Source of the DNA: Lachnospiraceae bacterium
GTDB taxonomy: Bacteria; Bacillota; Clostridia; Lachnospirales; Lachnospiraceae
Length of the DNA: 64,000 nucleotides
Reading direction: 5' to 3'
Assembly (NCBI GenBank): GCA_017440575.1
Contig: JAFSGY010000028.1
Location: 1-64,000, forward strand
Shown piece by piece: positions 44,092 to 54,944 of this stretch. Under the pieces are notes generated by a model that was not told the DNA's origin, searched no databases, and saw only the letters and a list, made by a program, of their open reading frames with translations. Positions within the stretch are counted from its first letter, which is position 1. Each line of letters opens with the position of its first letter. Position numbers and translations under genes: made by a program.

Positions 44092-46086
44092 ATGGAGTTT
44101 AAGCTACACAGTGAATATCAGCCTACTGGTGACCAGCCGCAGGCGATAGAAGCGCTTGTAAAGGGGTTTCAGGAAGGGAATCAGTTTCAGACACTGCTTG
44201 GAGTTACAGGTTCCGGTAAGACTTTTACCATGGCAAATATTATTCAGGCTTTGAATAAGCCGACTTTGATTATAGCGCATAATAAAACTCTCGCAGGACA
44301 GCTCTATGGAGAGATGAAAGAGTTTTTTCCGGAGAACGCAGTAGAATATTTTGTTTCGTATTATGATTACTATCAGCCGGAGGCATATATTCCTTCATCA
44401 GATACTTATATTGCGAAGGATTCGGCAGTAAATGAAGAGATTGATAAGTTAAGACTTTCTGCAACGGCATCTCTAACAGAGCGTAAAGATGTGATTGTAG
44501 TAGCCAGTGTGTCTTGCATCTATGGTTTGGGTAGTCCTGACGAATATCAGGGAATGATGTTATCATTACGTCCTGGAATGGTAAAGGATAGAGATGATGT
44601 GATTCGTACCTTAATTGAGATGCAGTATGATAGAAATGATATGGAGCTTGACAGAGGGCGTTTTCGCGTGCATGGAGATATTTTAGATATTCATCCGGCA
44701 CAGGGCGGTGAATTTCTGATTCGAGTGGAGTTTTTTGGTGATGAGATAGACAGGATTACGGAGATAGACCCTGTTACGCAGAGAACACATGCAAGCTTAG
44801 AGCATGTAACGATATTTCCGGCGTCTCATTATGTTGTTGCTCCAGAGAAGATTAAGGCTGCATGTGAGAATATTGAGGAAGAGTTAAAAGAGAGGGTTCA
44901 GTATTTTAAGAGCGAAGATAAATTATTAGAGGCACAGCGAATCTCGGAGAGAACGAATTTCGATATCGAAATGCTTCGTGAAACGGGATTTTGCTCTGGT
45001 ATTGAGAATTATTCCAGACACTTGAATGGAACCAAAGAGGGAGAACCGCCATATTGTCTGCTTGATTTCTTTACGGATGATTTTTTGATTATTGTAGATG
45101 AGTCGCATATTACGATTCCGCAGGTGCGTGGTATGTATGCAGGAGATAGGTCGAGAAAAACAACATTAGTAGATTATGGATTCCGTCTGCCGTCTGCATT
45201 GGATAACAGACCTTTGCAGTTTGATGAGTTTGAACAGAAGATAGATCAGATGCTCTTTGTATCTGCGACACCGAATGTTTATGAAGAAGAGCATGAGTTG
45301 TTTCGTGCAGAACAGATTATCAGGCCGACAGGTCTTCTTGATCCGGAGATTGAGATTCATCCGGTCGAGGGGCAGATTGACGACTTGATTTCTAAGATTA
45401 AGCAGGAGACTGCGAATCATAATAAAGTATTAGTAACCACTTTGACGAAGCGTATGGCAGAGGATTTAACACGATATATGAGTGAAATAGGTATTCGTGT
45501 AAAGTATCTGCATTCGGATATTGATACCCTGGAGCGAGCACAGATTATCCGTGATATGCGACTGGATGTATTTGATGTATTGGTTGGTATTAATCTGTTA
45601 CGAGAGGGACTTGATATTCCTGAGATTTCTTTGGTAGCGATATTGGATGCAGATAAGGAAGGTTTCTTACGTTCTGCGACTTCTCTTATTCAGACGGTAG
45701 GCCGTGCGGCAAGAAATGCACAGGGACATGTTGTGATGTATGCGGACACGATTACGGATTCGATACAGATAACCTTAGATGAAACGGCAAGAAGGCGTGC
45801 GATTCAACAAAAATATAATGAAGAGCATGGCATTACACCACAGACCATTAAGAAGGCTGTCAGAGATTTGATTAGCATTTCCAAGGAGATTGCTAAGGAA
45901 GAGCAGGCGTTTGAAAAAGATCCTGAGTCTATGAATGAGAAGGAGCTCAAGAAGCTGATTGCTTCTGTTGAAAAGAAGATGAAGAAGGCAGCAGCAGACC
46001 TGAACTTCGAGGCGGCGGTTGAGCTTCGTGATAAACTGTTGGAGCTTAAGAAAATGCTTAATGAGATGACTGGTGGAATGGCATAA
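44092..46086 (+). CDS. uvrB: Excinuclease ABC subunit UvrB
   Basis: Damage-verification helicase-like subunit of nucleotide excision repair. At 664 residues it is normal length: Walker A GVTGSGKT (about 37-44), the DNA-gripping beta-hairpin [12 protein letters not shown] (about 92-103), DESHITIPQ, the C-terminal helicase motifs ([22 protein letters not shown]) and a UVR domain ([10 protein letters not shown]) that meets UvrC. TTTGGAGGTG precedes the ATG. The SOS box upstream predicts DNA-damage induction; uvrA follows and is probably cotranscribed. Confidence 0.97.
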   Translation: MEFKLHSEYQPTGDQPQAIEALVKGFQEGNQFQTLLGVTGSGKTFTMANIIQALNKPTLIIAHNKTLAGQLYGEMKEFFPENAVEYFVSYYDYYQPEAYIPSSDTYIAKDSAVNEEIDKLRLSATASLTERKDVIVVASVSCIYGLGSPDEYQGMMLSLRPGMVKDRDDVIRTLIEMQYDRNDMELDRGRFRVHGDILDIHPAQGGEFLIRVEFFGDEIDRITEIDPVTQRTHASLEHVTIFPASHYVVAPEKIKAACENIEEELKERVQYFKSEDKLLEAQRISERTNFDIEMLRETGFCSGIENYSRHLNGTKEGEPPYCLLDFFTDDFLIIVDESHITIPQVRGMYAGDRSRKTTLVDYGFRLPSALDNRPLQFDEFEQKIDQMLFVSATPNVYEEEHELFRAEQIIRPTGLLDPEIEIHPVEGQIDDLISKIKQETANHNKVLVTTLTKRMAEDLTRYMSEIGIRVKYLHSDIDTLERAQIIRDMRLDVFDVLVGINLLREGLDIPEISLVAILDADKEGFLRSATSLIQTVGRAARNAQGHVVMYADTITDSIQITLDETARRRAIQQKYNEEHGITPQTIKKAVRDLISISKEIAKEEQAFEKDPESMNEKELKKLIASVEKKMKKAAADLNFEAAVELRDKLLELKKMLNEMTGGMA

Positions 46087-46149
46087 GTGTCAGATGCTTA
46101 AAATAAAAGAGGATTACGATTGGGTAATCAAATGAGGAGAATGAAAAAA

Positions 46150-49014
46150 ATGGATGCAAATCAGTTAAAAATGCTTCCTAAGGGAGAGGTTATCAAGATT
46201 CGGGGAGCAAATGAACATAATCTGAAAAATATTAATCTGAATATTCCAAGGAATAAGTTTGTGGTTCTGACAGGCTTGTCAGGTTCTGGAAAGTCGTCTC
46301 TTGCTTTTGATACAATTTATGCAGAAGGACAAAGACGATATATGGAGTCACTGTCTTCCTATGCCAGAATGTTTTTGGGACAGATGGAGAAACCGAATGT
46401 GGAAAGTATAGAAGGGTTATCACCTGCGATTTCCATAGACCAGAAGTCAACCAATCGCAACCCTCGTTCTACGGTTGGGACGGTTACAGAGATTTATGAT
46501 TATTTCCGATTGTTATATGCCAGAATCGGTATTCCTCATTGCCCGGAATGTGGAAGAGAGATTAAGAAACAGACCATAGACCAGATGGTTGATCAGATTA
46601 TGGAGATGGAGCAGGGAACGAAGCTGCAATTGTTGGCGCCGGTTGTCAGGGGGCGTAAAGGTGAGCATGTAAAGGTATTAGAGCGTGCAAAGAAGGCGGG
46701 TTACGTCAGAGTGCGAATTGATGGAAGTCTTTATGATGTGACCGAAGACATTAAATTGGACAAGAATATTAAGCATAATATCGAGATTATCGTTGACAGA
46801 TTGGTTGTAAAGGAAGGCATCGAGAGAAGATTAACAGATTCGATTGAGAATGTTATGAAGCTTTCAGATGGTCTTATGATTGTGGATGTAATCGGTGCGG
46901 AGCCGATGAATTTCTCGGATAGCTTTTCCTGTCCGGATTGTGGTATTAGTATTGAGGAAGTGGAGCCTAGAAGCTTTTCGTTCAACAATCCATTTGGTGC
47001 CTGTCCTACCTGTTTTGGTCTTGGGTACAAGATGGAGTTTGATATTGACTTGATGATTCCAGATAAGAACCTTAGTATCAATCAGGGAGCGATTGTTGTT
47101 ATGGGGTGGCAGTCCTGTACGGATAAGAGTAGCTTTACCAATGCAATTTTGCAGGCATTGTGTAAGGAATATGGATTTGATTTAGATACGCCGTTTGAAC
47201 AGTATAGTAAAGAAGTTCAGGATGTTCTGATTCATGGAACGAAGGGAAAGGAAGTTATTGTATATTATAAGGGGCAGCGTGGAGAAGGAAAATATCCGGT
47301 TGCTTTTGAGGGCCTGATTAAAAATGTAGAGCGTAAGTATCGTGAGACATCATCAGAAATTATGAAAGCAGAGTATGAGACTTTCATGCGTATCACACCT
47401 TGTAAGGAGTGTGACGGAAGACGTTTGAAAAAGAGCTCTCTTGCAGTGACGGTATGTGGAAAGAATATCCATGAGGTTACATCGCTTTCTATTGGAAAAC
47501 TGTTTGATTTTCTGGATACTATGGAATTGACAGAGCAACAGCAGTTAATTGGTAAACGTATTTTGAAGGAGATTAAGGCGAGAGTTGGCTTTTTGCGAGA
47601 GGTTGGTCTGGAGTATTTGTGTCTTTCTAGAGGAACGGCATCGCTATCTGGTGGTGAGGCGCAAAGAATTCGTTTGGCGACGCAGATAGGTTCCGGTTTG
47701 GTTGGTGTATGCTATATTCTAGATGAGCCGAGTATTGGACTTCATCAGCGTGACAATGATAAGCTTCTGGGAGCACTTCGAAATTTGCAGGAGCTTGGTA
47801 ATACTTTGATTGTAGTAGAGCATGATGAAGATACCATGCTTGCAGCTGATCATATTGTGGATATCGGTCCTGGTGCAGGAGAACATGGTGGACAAGTGAT
47901 TGCACAGGGAACAGCAGAAGAGATTATGCAGGTACCGGAGTCTGTAACAGGGCAGTACCTAAGTGGTAAGATTCAGATTCCAGTACCGGATAAGAGAAGG
48001 GAACCTAATGGATGGCTGACAGTACGTGGTGCGGCAGAAAATAACCTGAAAAACATAGATGTTAAGTTCCCGTTAGGAGTATTTACTTGTGTGACAGGTG
48101 TGTCAGGTTCTGGTAAATCTTCTCTCGTAAATGAGATCTTGTATAAACATCTGGCAAAGAGTCTGAACCGTGCTAGAACCATTCCGGGCAAGCATAAGGG
48201 AATCGATGGAGTAGAACAGTTAGATAAGGTTATTGATATTGATCAGTCTCCGATTGGCAGAACACCTCGTTCCAATCCGGCAACCTATACAGGAGTCTTT
48301 GACCAGATTCGAGATTTGTTTGCTTCTACAGTGGATGCGAAAGCAAAGGGCTATACCAAGGGACGTTTCAGTTTTAATGTGAAGGGTGGACGTTGTGAAG
48401 CCTGTTCCGGTGATGGAATCATTAAGATAGAGATGCATTTCCTTCCGGATGTTTATGTTCCATGCGAAGTATGTCAAGGTAAGCGTTATAATCGAGAGAC
48501 GCTGGATGTAAAGTATAAAGGAAAGAGTATCTATGATGTTCTGGATATGACGGTAGAAGAGGCGTTAGATTTCTTTGATAAGGTTCCTTCTATCAGAAGG
48601 AAGATAGAGACATTGAATGATGTAGGGCTTTCATATATTAAGCTCGGACAGCCTTCTACGACATTGTCTGGTGGTGAAGCGCAACGAATCAAGCTGGCGA
48701 CAGAGCTTAGTCGTCGCAGTACCGGTAAGACAATCTATATTTTGGATGAGCCGACAACAGGACTTCATTTTGCAGATGTGCATAAGCTGGTAGAGATATT
48801 ACAACGACTTGCAGAGGGCGGAAATACCGTAGTTGTCATTGAGCATAATCTGGATGTGATTAAGACAGCAGATTATATTATTGACATCGGACCGGAAGGT
48901 GGCGATGGTGGCGGAACTGTTATTGCAGAAGGAACACCGGAGCATGTTACAATGGTTAAGAAATCCTATACAGGTAAATATATTAAGAAGATGTTAGAGA
49001 AAGCAAAGAAATAG
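46150..49014 (+). CDS. uvrA: Excinuclease ABC subunit UvrA
   Basis: Damage-sensing ATPase dimer of nucleotide excision repair, about 954 residues. Two ABC modules: [14 protein letters not shown] and [13 protein letters not shown] (Walker A), two LSGGEAQRI signatures, and [11 protein letters not shown] and [11 protein letters not shown]. Zinc modules are CPECGRE, CPDCG...CPTC and CEACSGDG...CEVCQGKR. The start is chosen at ATG 46150, 10 bases after GAGGAG; the frame is also open from TTG 46120 and ATG 46141. A terminator follows at 49032. Confidence 0.97.
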   Translation: MDANQLKMLPKGEVIKIRGANEHNLKNINLNIPRNKFVVLTGLSGSGKSSLAFDTIYAEGQRRYMESLSSYARMFLGQMEKPNVESIEGLSPAISIDQKSTNRNPRSTVGTVTEIYDYFRLLYARIGIPHCPECGREIKKQTIDQMVDQIMEMEQGTKLQLLAPVVRGRKGEHVKVLERAKKAGYVRVRIDGSLYDVTEDIKLDKNIKHNIEIIVDRLVVKEGIERRLTDSIENVMKLSDGLMIVDVIGAEPMNFSDSFSCPDCGISIEEVEPRSFSFNNPFGACPTCFGLGYKMEFDIDLMIPDKNLSINQGAIVVMGWQSCTDKSSFTNAILQALCKEYGFDLDTPFEQYSKEVQDVLIHGTKGKEVIVYYKGQRGEGKYPVAFEGLIKNVERKYRETSSEIMKAEYETFMRITPCKECDGRRLKKSSLAVTVCGKNIHEVTSLSIGKLFDFLDTMELTEQQQLIGKRILKEIKARVGFLREVGLEYLCLSRGTASLSGGEAQRIRLATQIGSGLVGVCYILDEPSIGLHQRDNDKLLGALRNLQELGNTLIVVEHDEDTMLAADHIVDIGPGAGEHGGQVIAQGTAEEIMQVPESVTGQYLSGKIQIPVPDKRREPNGWLTVRGAAENNLKNIDVKFPLGVFTCVTGVSGSGKSSLVNEILYKHLAKSLNRARTIPGKHKGIDGVEQLDKVIDIDQSPIGRTPRSNPATYTGVFDQIRDLFASTVDAKAKGYTKGRFSFNVKGGRCEACSGDGIIKIEMHFLPDVYVPCEVCQGKRYNRETLDVKYKGKSIYDVLDMTVEEALDFFDKVPSIRRKIETLNDVGLSYIKLGQPSTTLSGGEAQRIKLATELSRRSTGKTIYILDEPTTGLHFADVHKLVEILQRLAEGGNTVVVIEHNLDVIKTADYIIDIGPEGGDGGGTVIAEGTPEHVTMVKKSYTGKYIKKMLEKAKK

Positions 49015-49031
49015 AGTGTTTATCTACGAAT

Positions 49032-49076
49032 AAAGCAATCTTAAGGTTAACTTAAGGTTGCTTTTATTTTGTTTTT
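49032..49076 (+). terminator. Terminator after uvrA
   Basis: AAAGCAATCTTAAG (49032-49045) pairs with CTTAAGGTTGCTTT (49051-49064), followed by TATTTTGTTTTT. Confidence 0.9.
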
Positions 49077-49126
49077 AGAGGGGAGTTATATGATGAGTAC
49101 ATCACAGAGGAAATGGAGAACGAAAC

Positions 49127-49810
49127 ATGTTAGTATGCAAGGATTTGAGAAAAACATATAAAGATAAAACAGTGGTAAATGGTCTTAGCTTTGCTGTAAA
49201 AGAGGGCGAAGTATTTGCACTCCTTGGTAGTAATGGAGCAGGTAAGAGTACAACGATAAAGATGATATTAGGATTAGTGAAAAGAGAAGAGGGAGAGATA
49301 AACGTTAGAGAAAATATTCATGTTGGATATTCACCGGAAACGCCGTATTTTCCACCTTTTCTTACTGGAAAAGAGGTTCTTTGCTATTATGGAAGGATTC
49401 AGGGAATGTCAAAGTCTGAAGTGGAAGAGAAGGCAGGAGAGCTTATGGAAGTGGTAGGGCTTGAGGATACAAAGACTCGTGTGAAGGAGTATTCAAAAGG
49501 AATGCTGCAAAGGCTTGCACTGGCGCAGGCGCTTCTGGGAGATCCTGATTTTCTTATATTGGATGAACCAACAGCCGGATTGGATGCGATGGGAAGAATT
49601 GAAATGATGCAGTTGATACAGAAGCTCAAAAGGCAAGGGAAAACAATCTTAATTAATTCTCATATTTTGAGTGATATGGAAAGGGTATGTGACAGGGGAA
49701 TTATCATTAAAAAGGGAATGTTATTAGGAACATGGGATAAGAACGAGGATAATAAGGGAAAAAGCTTAGAAGATATTTTTGTGGAGTACATAGGAGGAGT
49801 AGAGAAATGA
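49127..49810 (+). CDS. ABC transporter ATP-binding protein (ABC-2 export type)
   Basis: 227-residue ATPase: Walker A LGSNGAGKST (about 33-42), signature EYSKGMLQRLALAQAL (about 123-138, SKGM form of the drug/peptide-exporter group), Walker B FLILDEPTAGLD, His switch NSHIL. GGAG lies before the ATG. It shares ATGA with the permease gene and opens a five-gene cluster with a membrane zincin and a two-component system. The substrate is unknown; a peptide, lipid or antimicrobial is likely. Confidence 0.92.
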   Translation: MLVCKDLRKTYKDKTVVNGLSFAVKEGEVFALLGSNGAGKSTTIKMILGLVKREEGEINVRENIHVGYSPETPYFPPFLTGKEVLCYYGRIQGMSKSEVEEKAGELMEVVGLEDTKTRVKEYSKGMLQRLALAQALLGDPDFLILDEPTAGLDAMGRIEMMQLIQKLKRQGKTILINSHILSDMERVCDRGIIIKKGMLLGTWDKNEDNKGKSLEDIFVEYIGGVEK

Positions 49811-50562
49811 TGATAGCAATAACAGCAATGAAGGAAAAGGTAAGACGTAAGGATTTATATATAGTGGGTATTCTTGGGTTGGTATTAGTATTGTTGTTTT
49901 GCTCCGGCGGTGGAACAATTACAATTGATGGAGAACCGATTTCCGGTTATAAAAATCTTGCACCGATTATGCTGATACTAATAAATGCTCTTGGTGGTGC
50001 GCTTGCCATAGCTTTAAGTCTGCGTACCATTCCGAATGAATATGAGAGACGTACAAGCCATCTGATTTGGATTCGGGGAGTAAAGCAGTGGAGATATCAT
50101 GCAGAATTAACGATTGCGAATGTTGCTTCTAGTTTGATTGCAACTGGCATAATGTATGCGGGGTTAGCTGTTTTAGCATTGGTAAAGAATCAGGGAGATG
50201 GAATCCTGCGAATGGTTCCGGCATTTTTTGTACTGGCAATCAGCATTGCAATCGTAAGTGTTTTAAGCAGTGTGCTTAGCATCTTTTTACCTTCGATGGC
50301 AGCAGGTATCCTTGCCGGAGGTTGTTTTGCGGTAGGAGTATTACATAGCATTTTGGGAATGGTAGCAAACACAATAGGTGGTTTTTCTGGAAATCTTATT
50401 AAAATAGTGTTAGTGATTTTGCCGGATTTACATGGAATTCAGAAGCAGGCGGGTAATCTGATTACAGGTAGTGCTGTAGATGCACATGTGATATGGAAAG
50501 GGCTATTGACCATTTATATTTTAACAATAGGATTTTTTATCTTTAAGAAAAAGGAAGCATAA
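49807..50562 (+). CDS. ABC-2 type permease
   Basis: 251-residue membrane subunit with about six helices (at about 19-33, 50-70, 100-125, 135-160, 165-190, 228-245). The loop LRTIPNEYERRTSHLIW, linking the second helix to the cytoplasmic helix, is typical of ABC-2 exporters. ATG 49807 follows GGAGGAG and overlaps the ATPase gene by four bases, so the two form one exporter. Confidence 0.85.
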   Translation: MMIAITAMKEKVRRKDLYIVGILGLVLVLLFCSGGGTITIDGEPISGYKNLAPIMLILINALGGALAIALSLRTIPNEYERRTSHLIWIRGVKQWRYHAELTIANVASSLIATGIMYAGLAVLALVKNQGDGILRMVPAFFVLAISIAIVSVLSSVLSIFLPSMAAGILAGGCFAVGVLHSILGMVANTIGGFSGNLIKIVLVILPDLHGIQKQAGNLITGSAVDAHVIWKGLLTIYILTIGFFIFKKKEA

Positions 50563-50583
50563 TACATATGGAGGAAGATAAAC

Positions 50584-51552
50584 ATGTGGAAGAAGGCATT
50601 ATATATAGCAACAGGCGTGATTTTAGCTGTGGCAACGGTTGTGACAAATACCAACGGTTTAAGTGACAGAAATATAGATAATTACAAGAATGCGGCACAG
50701 ATGCAGGAAGAATTGGCAGCACAAACCTTTAAGGACTATCAAATGACGGACTATCCCGTATCCTTTTTTGACGGAACGTATGATTATGTAGTAACAGGTG
50801 GAGCGCAGAAACAAAATATAAAGCGTAGAAAACCTGTCTTGGGTGGCTTTGTAGGAACAGCATACGAGGTAGAGGGGCATTACGAGATCATACTTCCTAC
50901 GGTAGAGCAATTCGGCGGAATGGTCGATATGATAAGCGCAACGCAGATAGTTTCCACAGAAGGAAATGATACTAGAGATAGAGTGGATTATGGTGATGAG
51001 GAGCATATCACAACGATTTTTCATGAAGGCTTTCATGCCTGGCAGATGAGTAATTTTGAACAGGAGATAGTAGAATGCTTACACGGGAGAAGTTTTGCAG
51101 ATGAGAACTTTGGGGAAAGTCTGATTGTAGAGGAAATAGATAATAATCCGATTATAGTTGCTTATTATGAGCAGGAAATGGCAATGTTGAAAAAGGTATT
51201 GCTAAGTGATAGTATGGAGGAAATGCGTGCCGGATTGGCAGAGTATAAGAGAATAGATAATGAAAGAAAAGGGTTGTTGTCTGAGGATGTATTAATCTTA
51301 GAGGACTATTATGAGCGTATAGAAGGAACGGCATATTACATAGAAAGTAAAGCTTATGAAATGCTGAAATCACAAGAGGCATATCAAGCATATTATGTAG
51401 AACCAATTGATACCTATACGAAAGGTTCTCATAAGTATTATAGTATGGGAATGGTAAAATGTCGCATTATGGATAAGCTTAATCCTGGCTGGCAGGATAC
51501 CTATACATTTGCAGAGAGTCTGACAGAGGTATTATATCAACAGGCAGAGTGA
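50584..51552 (+). CDS. Putative membrane-anchored zinc metallopeptidase (HExxH)
   Basis: 322 residues. An N-terminal signal or anchor (about 4-22) is followed by an outside domain with HEGFHAWQ (about 147-154), a zincin HExxH. A candidate third ligand is the Glu in RIEGTAYYIESKAYE, about 90 residues on, a gluzincin-like spacing. It is not assigned to a named family here. AGGAAG precedes the ATG, 21 bases after the ABC permease, and a response regulator follows 18 bases later. The context suggests a protease that processes an exported peptide or a cell-envelope target; this is inference. Confidence 0.75.
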   Translation: MWKKALYIATGVILAVATVVTNTNGLSDRNIDNYKNAAQMQEELAAQTFKDYQMTDYPVSFFDGTYDYVVTGGAQKQNIKRRKPVLGGFVGTAYEVEGHYEIILPTVEQFGGMVDMISATQIVSTEGNDTRDRVDYGDEEHITTIFHEGFHAWQMSNFEQEIVECLHGRSFADENFGESLIVEEIDNNPIIVAYYEQEMAMLKKVLLSDSMEEMRAGLAEYKRIDNERKGLLSEDVLILEDYYERIEGTAYYIESKAYEMLKSQEAYQAYYVEPIDTYTKGSHKYYSMGMVKCRIMDKLNPGWQDTYTFAESLTEVLYQQAE

Positions 51553-51570
51553 CCAAAGAGGAAGATAAGC

Positions 51571-52272
51571 ATGAATTATAAGGTGCTCATTGCAGATGAT
51601 GAGGTTGAATTACTGTCTGTTTTTGAATTGTATGTGATGAAGGAAAACATGGAGCTTGTTAAGGCAGAGGACGGAAGACAGGCATGGGAGCTGTTTCAAA
51701 GCACCATGCCTCATCTTGTAGTATTAGATGTACTAATGCCGGAAATGGATGGATTTACAGTACTTCGTAAGATTCGTGAAATCAGCAAGGTGCCAGCGAT
51801 TATGCTGACGGCAAGAAGCGAGGATTATGATAAGATTCTTGGCTTAGAGCTTGGGGCGGATGATTACATTACGAAGCCATATAATCCGATGGAGGTTATG
51901 GCACGTATAAAGGCACAGCTACGCAGAAATTATGATTATCAGGAGAAGGAGCAGACGAGGAGGCTTTCTTATTTTGATATAGAGCTTCTGATAGATGAAG
52001 GAATTGTTAAGAAAAAGGATGAGATAATCGAATTAACTAGAACGGAATTTATGATACTGCGTTTTTTGATGGAAAGTCCGGGGAGGATTTATACCAAACA
52101 ACAGATTTATACCTATGTGTGGGGTGATGATTATGTGGCAGACGATAATGCGCTTATGGTACATATCAGCAATTTGCGCGGGAAACTGGAAGACAATCCG
52201 AAGTCGCCTAAATTATTAAAGACAGTGAAAGGGCTGGGATATAAGTTTGAAAAGGAAACAAAGGCTATCTAA
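51571..52272 (+). CDS. Two-component response regulator, OmpR family
   Basis: 233 residues. Receiver domain (about 1-118) with phospho-acceptor Asp53 in VLDVLMPEMD, acidic pair DDE near the N-terminus and conserved Lys in DYITKPYNP. The C-terminal winged helix (about 130-230) ends in TVKGLGYKF. GAGGAAGATAAGC precedes the ATG. It overlaps the kinase gene and probably controls the ABC-zincin genes upstream. Confidence 0.94.
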   Translation: MNYKVLIADDEVELLSVFELYVMKENMELVKAEDGRQAWELFQSTMPHLVVLDVLMPEMDGFTVLRKIREISKVPAIMLTARSEDYDKILGLELGADDYITKPYNPMEVMARIKAQLRRNYDYQEKEQTRRLSYFDIELLIDEGIVKKKDEIIELTRTEFMILRFLMESPGRIYTKQQIYTYVWGDDYVADDNALMVHISNLRGKLEDNPKSPKLLKTVKGLGYKFEKETKAI

Positions 52273-53641
52273 GTTATGGAAGAAAAGTATTTTTTCAAAA
52301 ATGGTGCTTGGCTATATTGTGTTTGCAGTATCCATTCTGCTTACCTTTATTATTTGTATGATAGGTGCAATGATATTTTTGAGCAGTGGAAACGATGATA
52401 ATATGCCACCTAATGCGTTTGTGAATGAAGCAGGCGAAATTATTACAATGGAGACCATTGAGAAATTAGGAGGCTGGGTAGAAGAGCTGGATGAAGAATA
52501 TCGTGTACTGCGTGTGTATGGAGATAAGAAAACAGATAGTATGCAGTATAGCAGGAATGAGATGATTTCACTTACCAGTGTGGAAACCGGAGAACCTAAT
52601 TACTATATTGGTTTTTTGAAATATATAGAGAAGAAGGGAACCTATTTCTTATGTATTTATGAAAGAAATCTGGTACAAATTAGACTTGCAGTAATTCTAG
52701 ATGCACAAAATGAAGGAGCAGATAATGTGTTTTTGGGAGTTATTGTTGTCTTCTTTTTGCTATGCTTCATCAATGTGCTGCTTATTTGTGCATATCTGAA
52801 TAAGAAAATTAAAATGCCTTTACAATATATCGTAAACGGTATGGAAAAAGTGAAAAATGGCGAGGGGGCGGTCTGTTTGGATTTTGCGGCAGAGCGTGAG
52901 TTTGAAAGCATTCGTGATACATTTAATCTGATGTCAAGAGATTTGGAGAAGAGTAAAAGGGAAAAAGAGGAAATGGAGCATAAGAAGGCGCAGTTATTGT
53001 TGGAACTGTCGCATGATATAAAGACGCCTTTGGCTACAATTAAGAGTTATGTTAATGCATTGGAAAGTGGTCTTGTACCTGAGAGTAAAATACCGGCGTA
53101 TTATCAGACGATTGATAAAAAGGCAGACCGAGTATGCAGTTTGTCCGAAAATATGTTTTTGATGCTTAAAATGGATAATGCAGATTATAAATTACAGCTG
53201 CAAAGAACGGATTTGTGTGAAGTGATGAGACAGGTGTGTGCAGAATATTATGAAGAAATAGAGTCTGCCGGATATTTATTTGATATCGAGATACCAGAAC
53301 AGCCTTACTATCGTGATGTTGATGAAAAAACATTTACAAGGGTAATTACGAATCTTCTGACCAATGCGATAAAGTATAATCAAGTTGGTGAACAGATAGG
53401 AGTTAGTGTAAAGCAGGAGACGGAATATGTACAAATTGCCATTTGGGATGATGGTGTATTAATTGCAGAGGATATGCGTAAAAGTATTTTTGATGCTTTT
53501 GTTCGTGGAGATAAGGCAAGAAAATCGGATGGTGGAACAGGATTAGGATTATCTATTTCCAAGGTAATCATTGAAAAACATGGTGGAAAACTGTTTTATG
53601 ATGTAAGGAATGGAAAGAATTACTTTATAATTCAAATGTAA
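52247..53641 (+). CDS. Two-component sensor histidine kinase
   Basis: 464-residue membrane kinase: TM1 (about 18-46), an extracellular loop of about 110 residues, TM2 (about 160-185), HAMP linker, dimerisation domain with the phospho-His in ELSHDIKTPLATIKSY (His about 256), then ATPase N box NLLTNAIKYN and G boxes GGTGLGLSISK. Translation probably starts at TTG 52247, overlapping the regulator by 26 bases; no strong ribosome site is visible, and ATG 52301 is an alternative that would shorten the N-terminus by 18 residues. Confidence 0.92.
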   Translation: MKRKQRLSKLWKKSIFSKMVLGYIVFAVSILLTFIICMIGAMIFLSSGNDDNMPPNAFVNEAGEIITMETIEKLGGWVEELDEEYRVLRVYGDKKTDSMQYSRNEMISLTSVETGEPNYYIGFLKYIEKKGTYFLCIYERNLVQIRLAVILDAQNEGADNVFLGVIVVFFLLCFINVLLICAYLNKKIKMPLQYIVNGMEKVKNGEGAVCLDFAAEREFESIRDTFNLMSRDLEKSKREKEEMEHKKAQLLLELSHDIKTPLATIKSYVNALESGLVPESKIPAYYQTIDKKADRVCSLSENMFLMLKMDNADYKLQLQRTDLCEVMRQVCAEYYEEIESAGYLFDIEIPEQPYYRDVDEKTFTRVITNLLTNAIKYNQVGEQIGVSVKQETEYVQIAIWDDGVLIAEDMRKSIFDAFVRGDKARKSDGGTGLGLSISKVIIEKHGGKLFYDVRNGKNYFIIQM

Positions 53642-53692
53642 AAATAAAAAAATTAATATGTTTACAAATTAATTGTCAGATTATATAATATA

Positions 53693-53835
53693 TTTACATA
53701 ATATTTTGAAAAAAGCTAAAGTATTATGTAAAAGGAACCGATATAGTTACCAGATGGTATTATTGGAGTTTCAAGTCTATTTCTTATAAAAAAAGTATGA
53801 AACCTCTTTGAAAAATGGTTAGATTAGGTTATAAT
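53693..53835 (+). promoter_or_regulatory. Sigma-28-type and sigma-A promoters and an inverted repeat upstream of mbl
   Basis: The 266-base gap holds TAAA (53717-53720), 16-base spacer, ACCGATAT (53737-53744), a close sigma-28 match (7 of 8 at the -10). Its -35 lies in the gap of a perfect inverted repeat, TTTACATAATA (53693-53703) and TATTATGTAAA (53722-53732). Downstream a sigma-A promoter TTGAAA (53808-53813), 16 bases, TATAAT (53830-53835) is also present. mbl and the flagellar rod genes follow. Confidence 0.65.
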
Positions 53836-53907
53836 GTCCTAGTATGTTTAAATTGATATCATTGGGTATAATGAAGATAGATAACCATTAGAAAGGGGCA
53901 GAGAGCC

Positions 53908-54903
53908 ATGCAATATACAGATATTGGAATCGACCTTGGAACAGCGAGTATATTAGTTTACATCAGAGGTAAGGGAGTTGTTTTAAAAGAGCCTTCCGTA
54001 GTTGCCTTTGATAGAGATACTGAGAAGATAAAAGCCATCGGAGAAGATGCGAGATTAATGTTAGGTAGAACACCTGGAAACATCGTAGCGGTAAGACCGC
54101 TTCGCCAAGGTGTTATTTCTGATTACAAAGTTACAGAGCAGATGATGAAGCATTTCATTCAGAAAGCACTTGGAAGAAAGACATTCCGTAAACCAAGAAT
54201 TGCGGTATGTGTACCAAGTGGTGTAACCGAAGTAGAGAAGAAGGCAGTAGAGGATGCTACCTATCAGGCAGGTGCAAGAGATGTTTCTATTATCGAGGAG
54301 CCAATTGCAGCAGCAATTGGTGCTGGTATTGATATTAGCAAGCCTTGTGGAAACATGATTGTAGATATCGGAGGTGGTACATCTGATATTGCTGTCATTT
54401 CTCTTGGAGGAACTGTAGTCAGCGCATCTATCAAGGTTGCAGGCGATGACTTCGATGAAGCAATCGTCCGCTACATGAGAAAGAAGCACAATCTTTTGAT
54501 TGGTGAGAGAACAGCAGAAGACATTAAAATCAAGATTGGGTCAGCATTCAAGAGAGCAGAAGTAGATTACATGGACGTCAGAGGACGTAACCTTGTAACA
54601 GGTCTTCCTAAGACAATTCGCGTTTCGTCTGAGGAAACAGAGGAAGCATTGCGTGAGACCACTTCTCAGATTATTGATACGATTCATAGTGTTCTGGAAA
54701 AGACTCCACCTGAGCTGGCAGCAGATATTGCAGACCGTGGTATTGTATTAACCGGTGGCGGAAGTCTGCTTCGCGGACTGGAGGATTTGGTTGAGTCCAG
54801 AACAGGAATCAATACAATGACAGCAGAAGATCCTATGACAGCAGTAGCGATAGGAACAGGCAAATACGTAGAATTCCTTGCAGGATATAGGGAAGATATC
54901 TAA
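53908..54903 (+). CDS. mbl: MreB-like rod-shape protein (Mbl type)
   Basis: 331-residue bacterial actin that organises sidewall synthesis. Phosphate 1 motif DIGIDLGTASILVY (about 5-18), phosphate 2 VDIGGGTSDIAV (about 150-161), adenosine motif TGGGSLLRG (about 286-294). The same gene order (mbl, then two flagellar rod-type genes) occurs in Bacillus as mbl-flhO-flhP, which favours Mbl over MreB. GAAAGGGGCAGAG precedes the ATG. The upstream region carries both sigma-A and sigma-28 signals. Confidence 0.93.
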   Translation: MQYTDIGIDLGTASILVYIRGKGVVLKEPSVVAFDRDTEKIKAIGEDARLMLGRTPGNIVAVRPLRQGVISDYKVTEQMMKHFIQKALGRKTFRKPRIAVCVPSGVTEVEKKAVEDATYQAGARDVSIIEEPIAAAIGAGIDISKPCGNMIVDIGGGTSDIAVISLGGTVVSASIKVAGDDFDEAIVRYMRKKHNLLIGERTAEDIKIKIGSAFKRAEVDYMDVRGRNLVTGLPKTIRVSSEETEEALRETTSQIIDTIHSVLEKTPPELAADIADRGIVLTGGGSLLRGLEDLVESRTGINTMTAEDPMTAVAIGTGKYVEFLAGYREDI

Positions 54904-54944
54904 TTACCAACTGCCTCTTAATTGATGACAATTAGGAGGAACAT

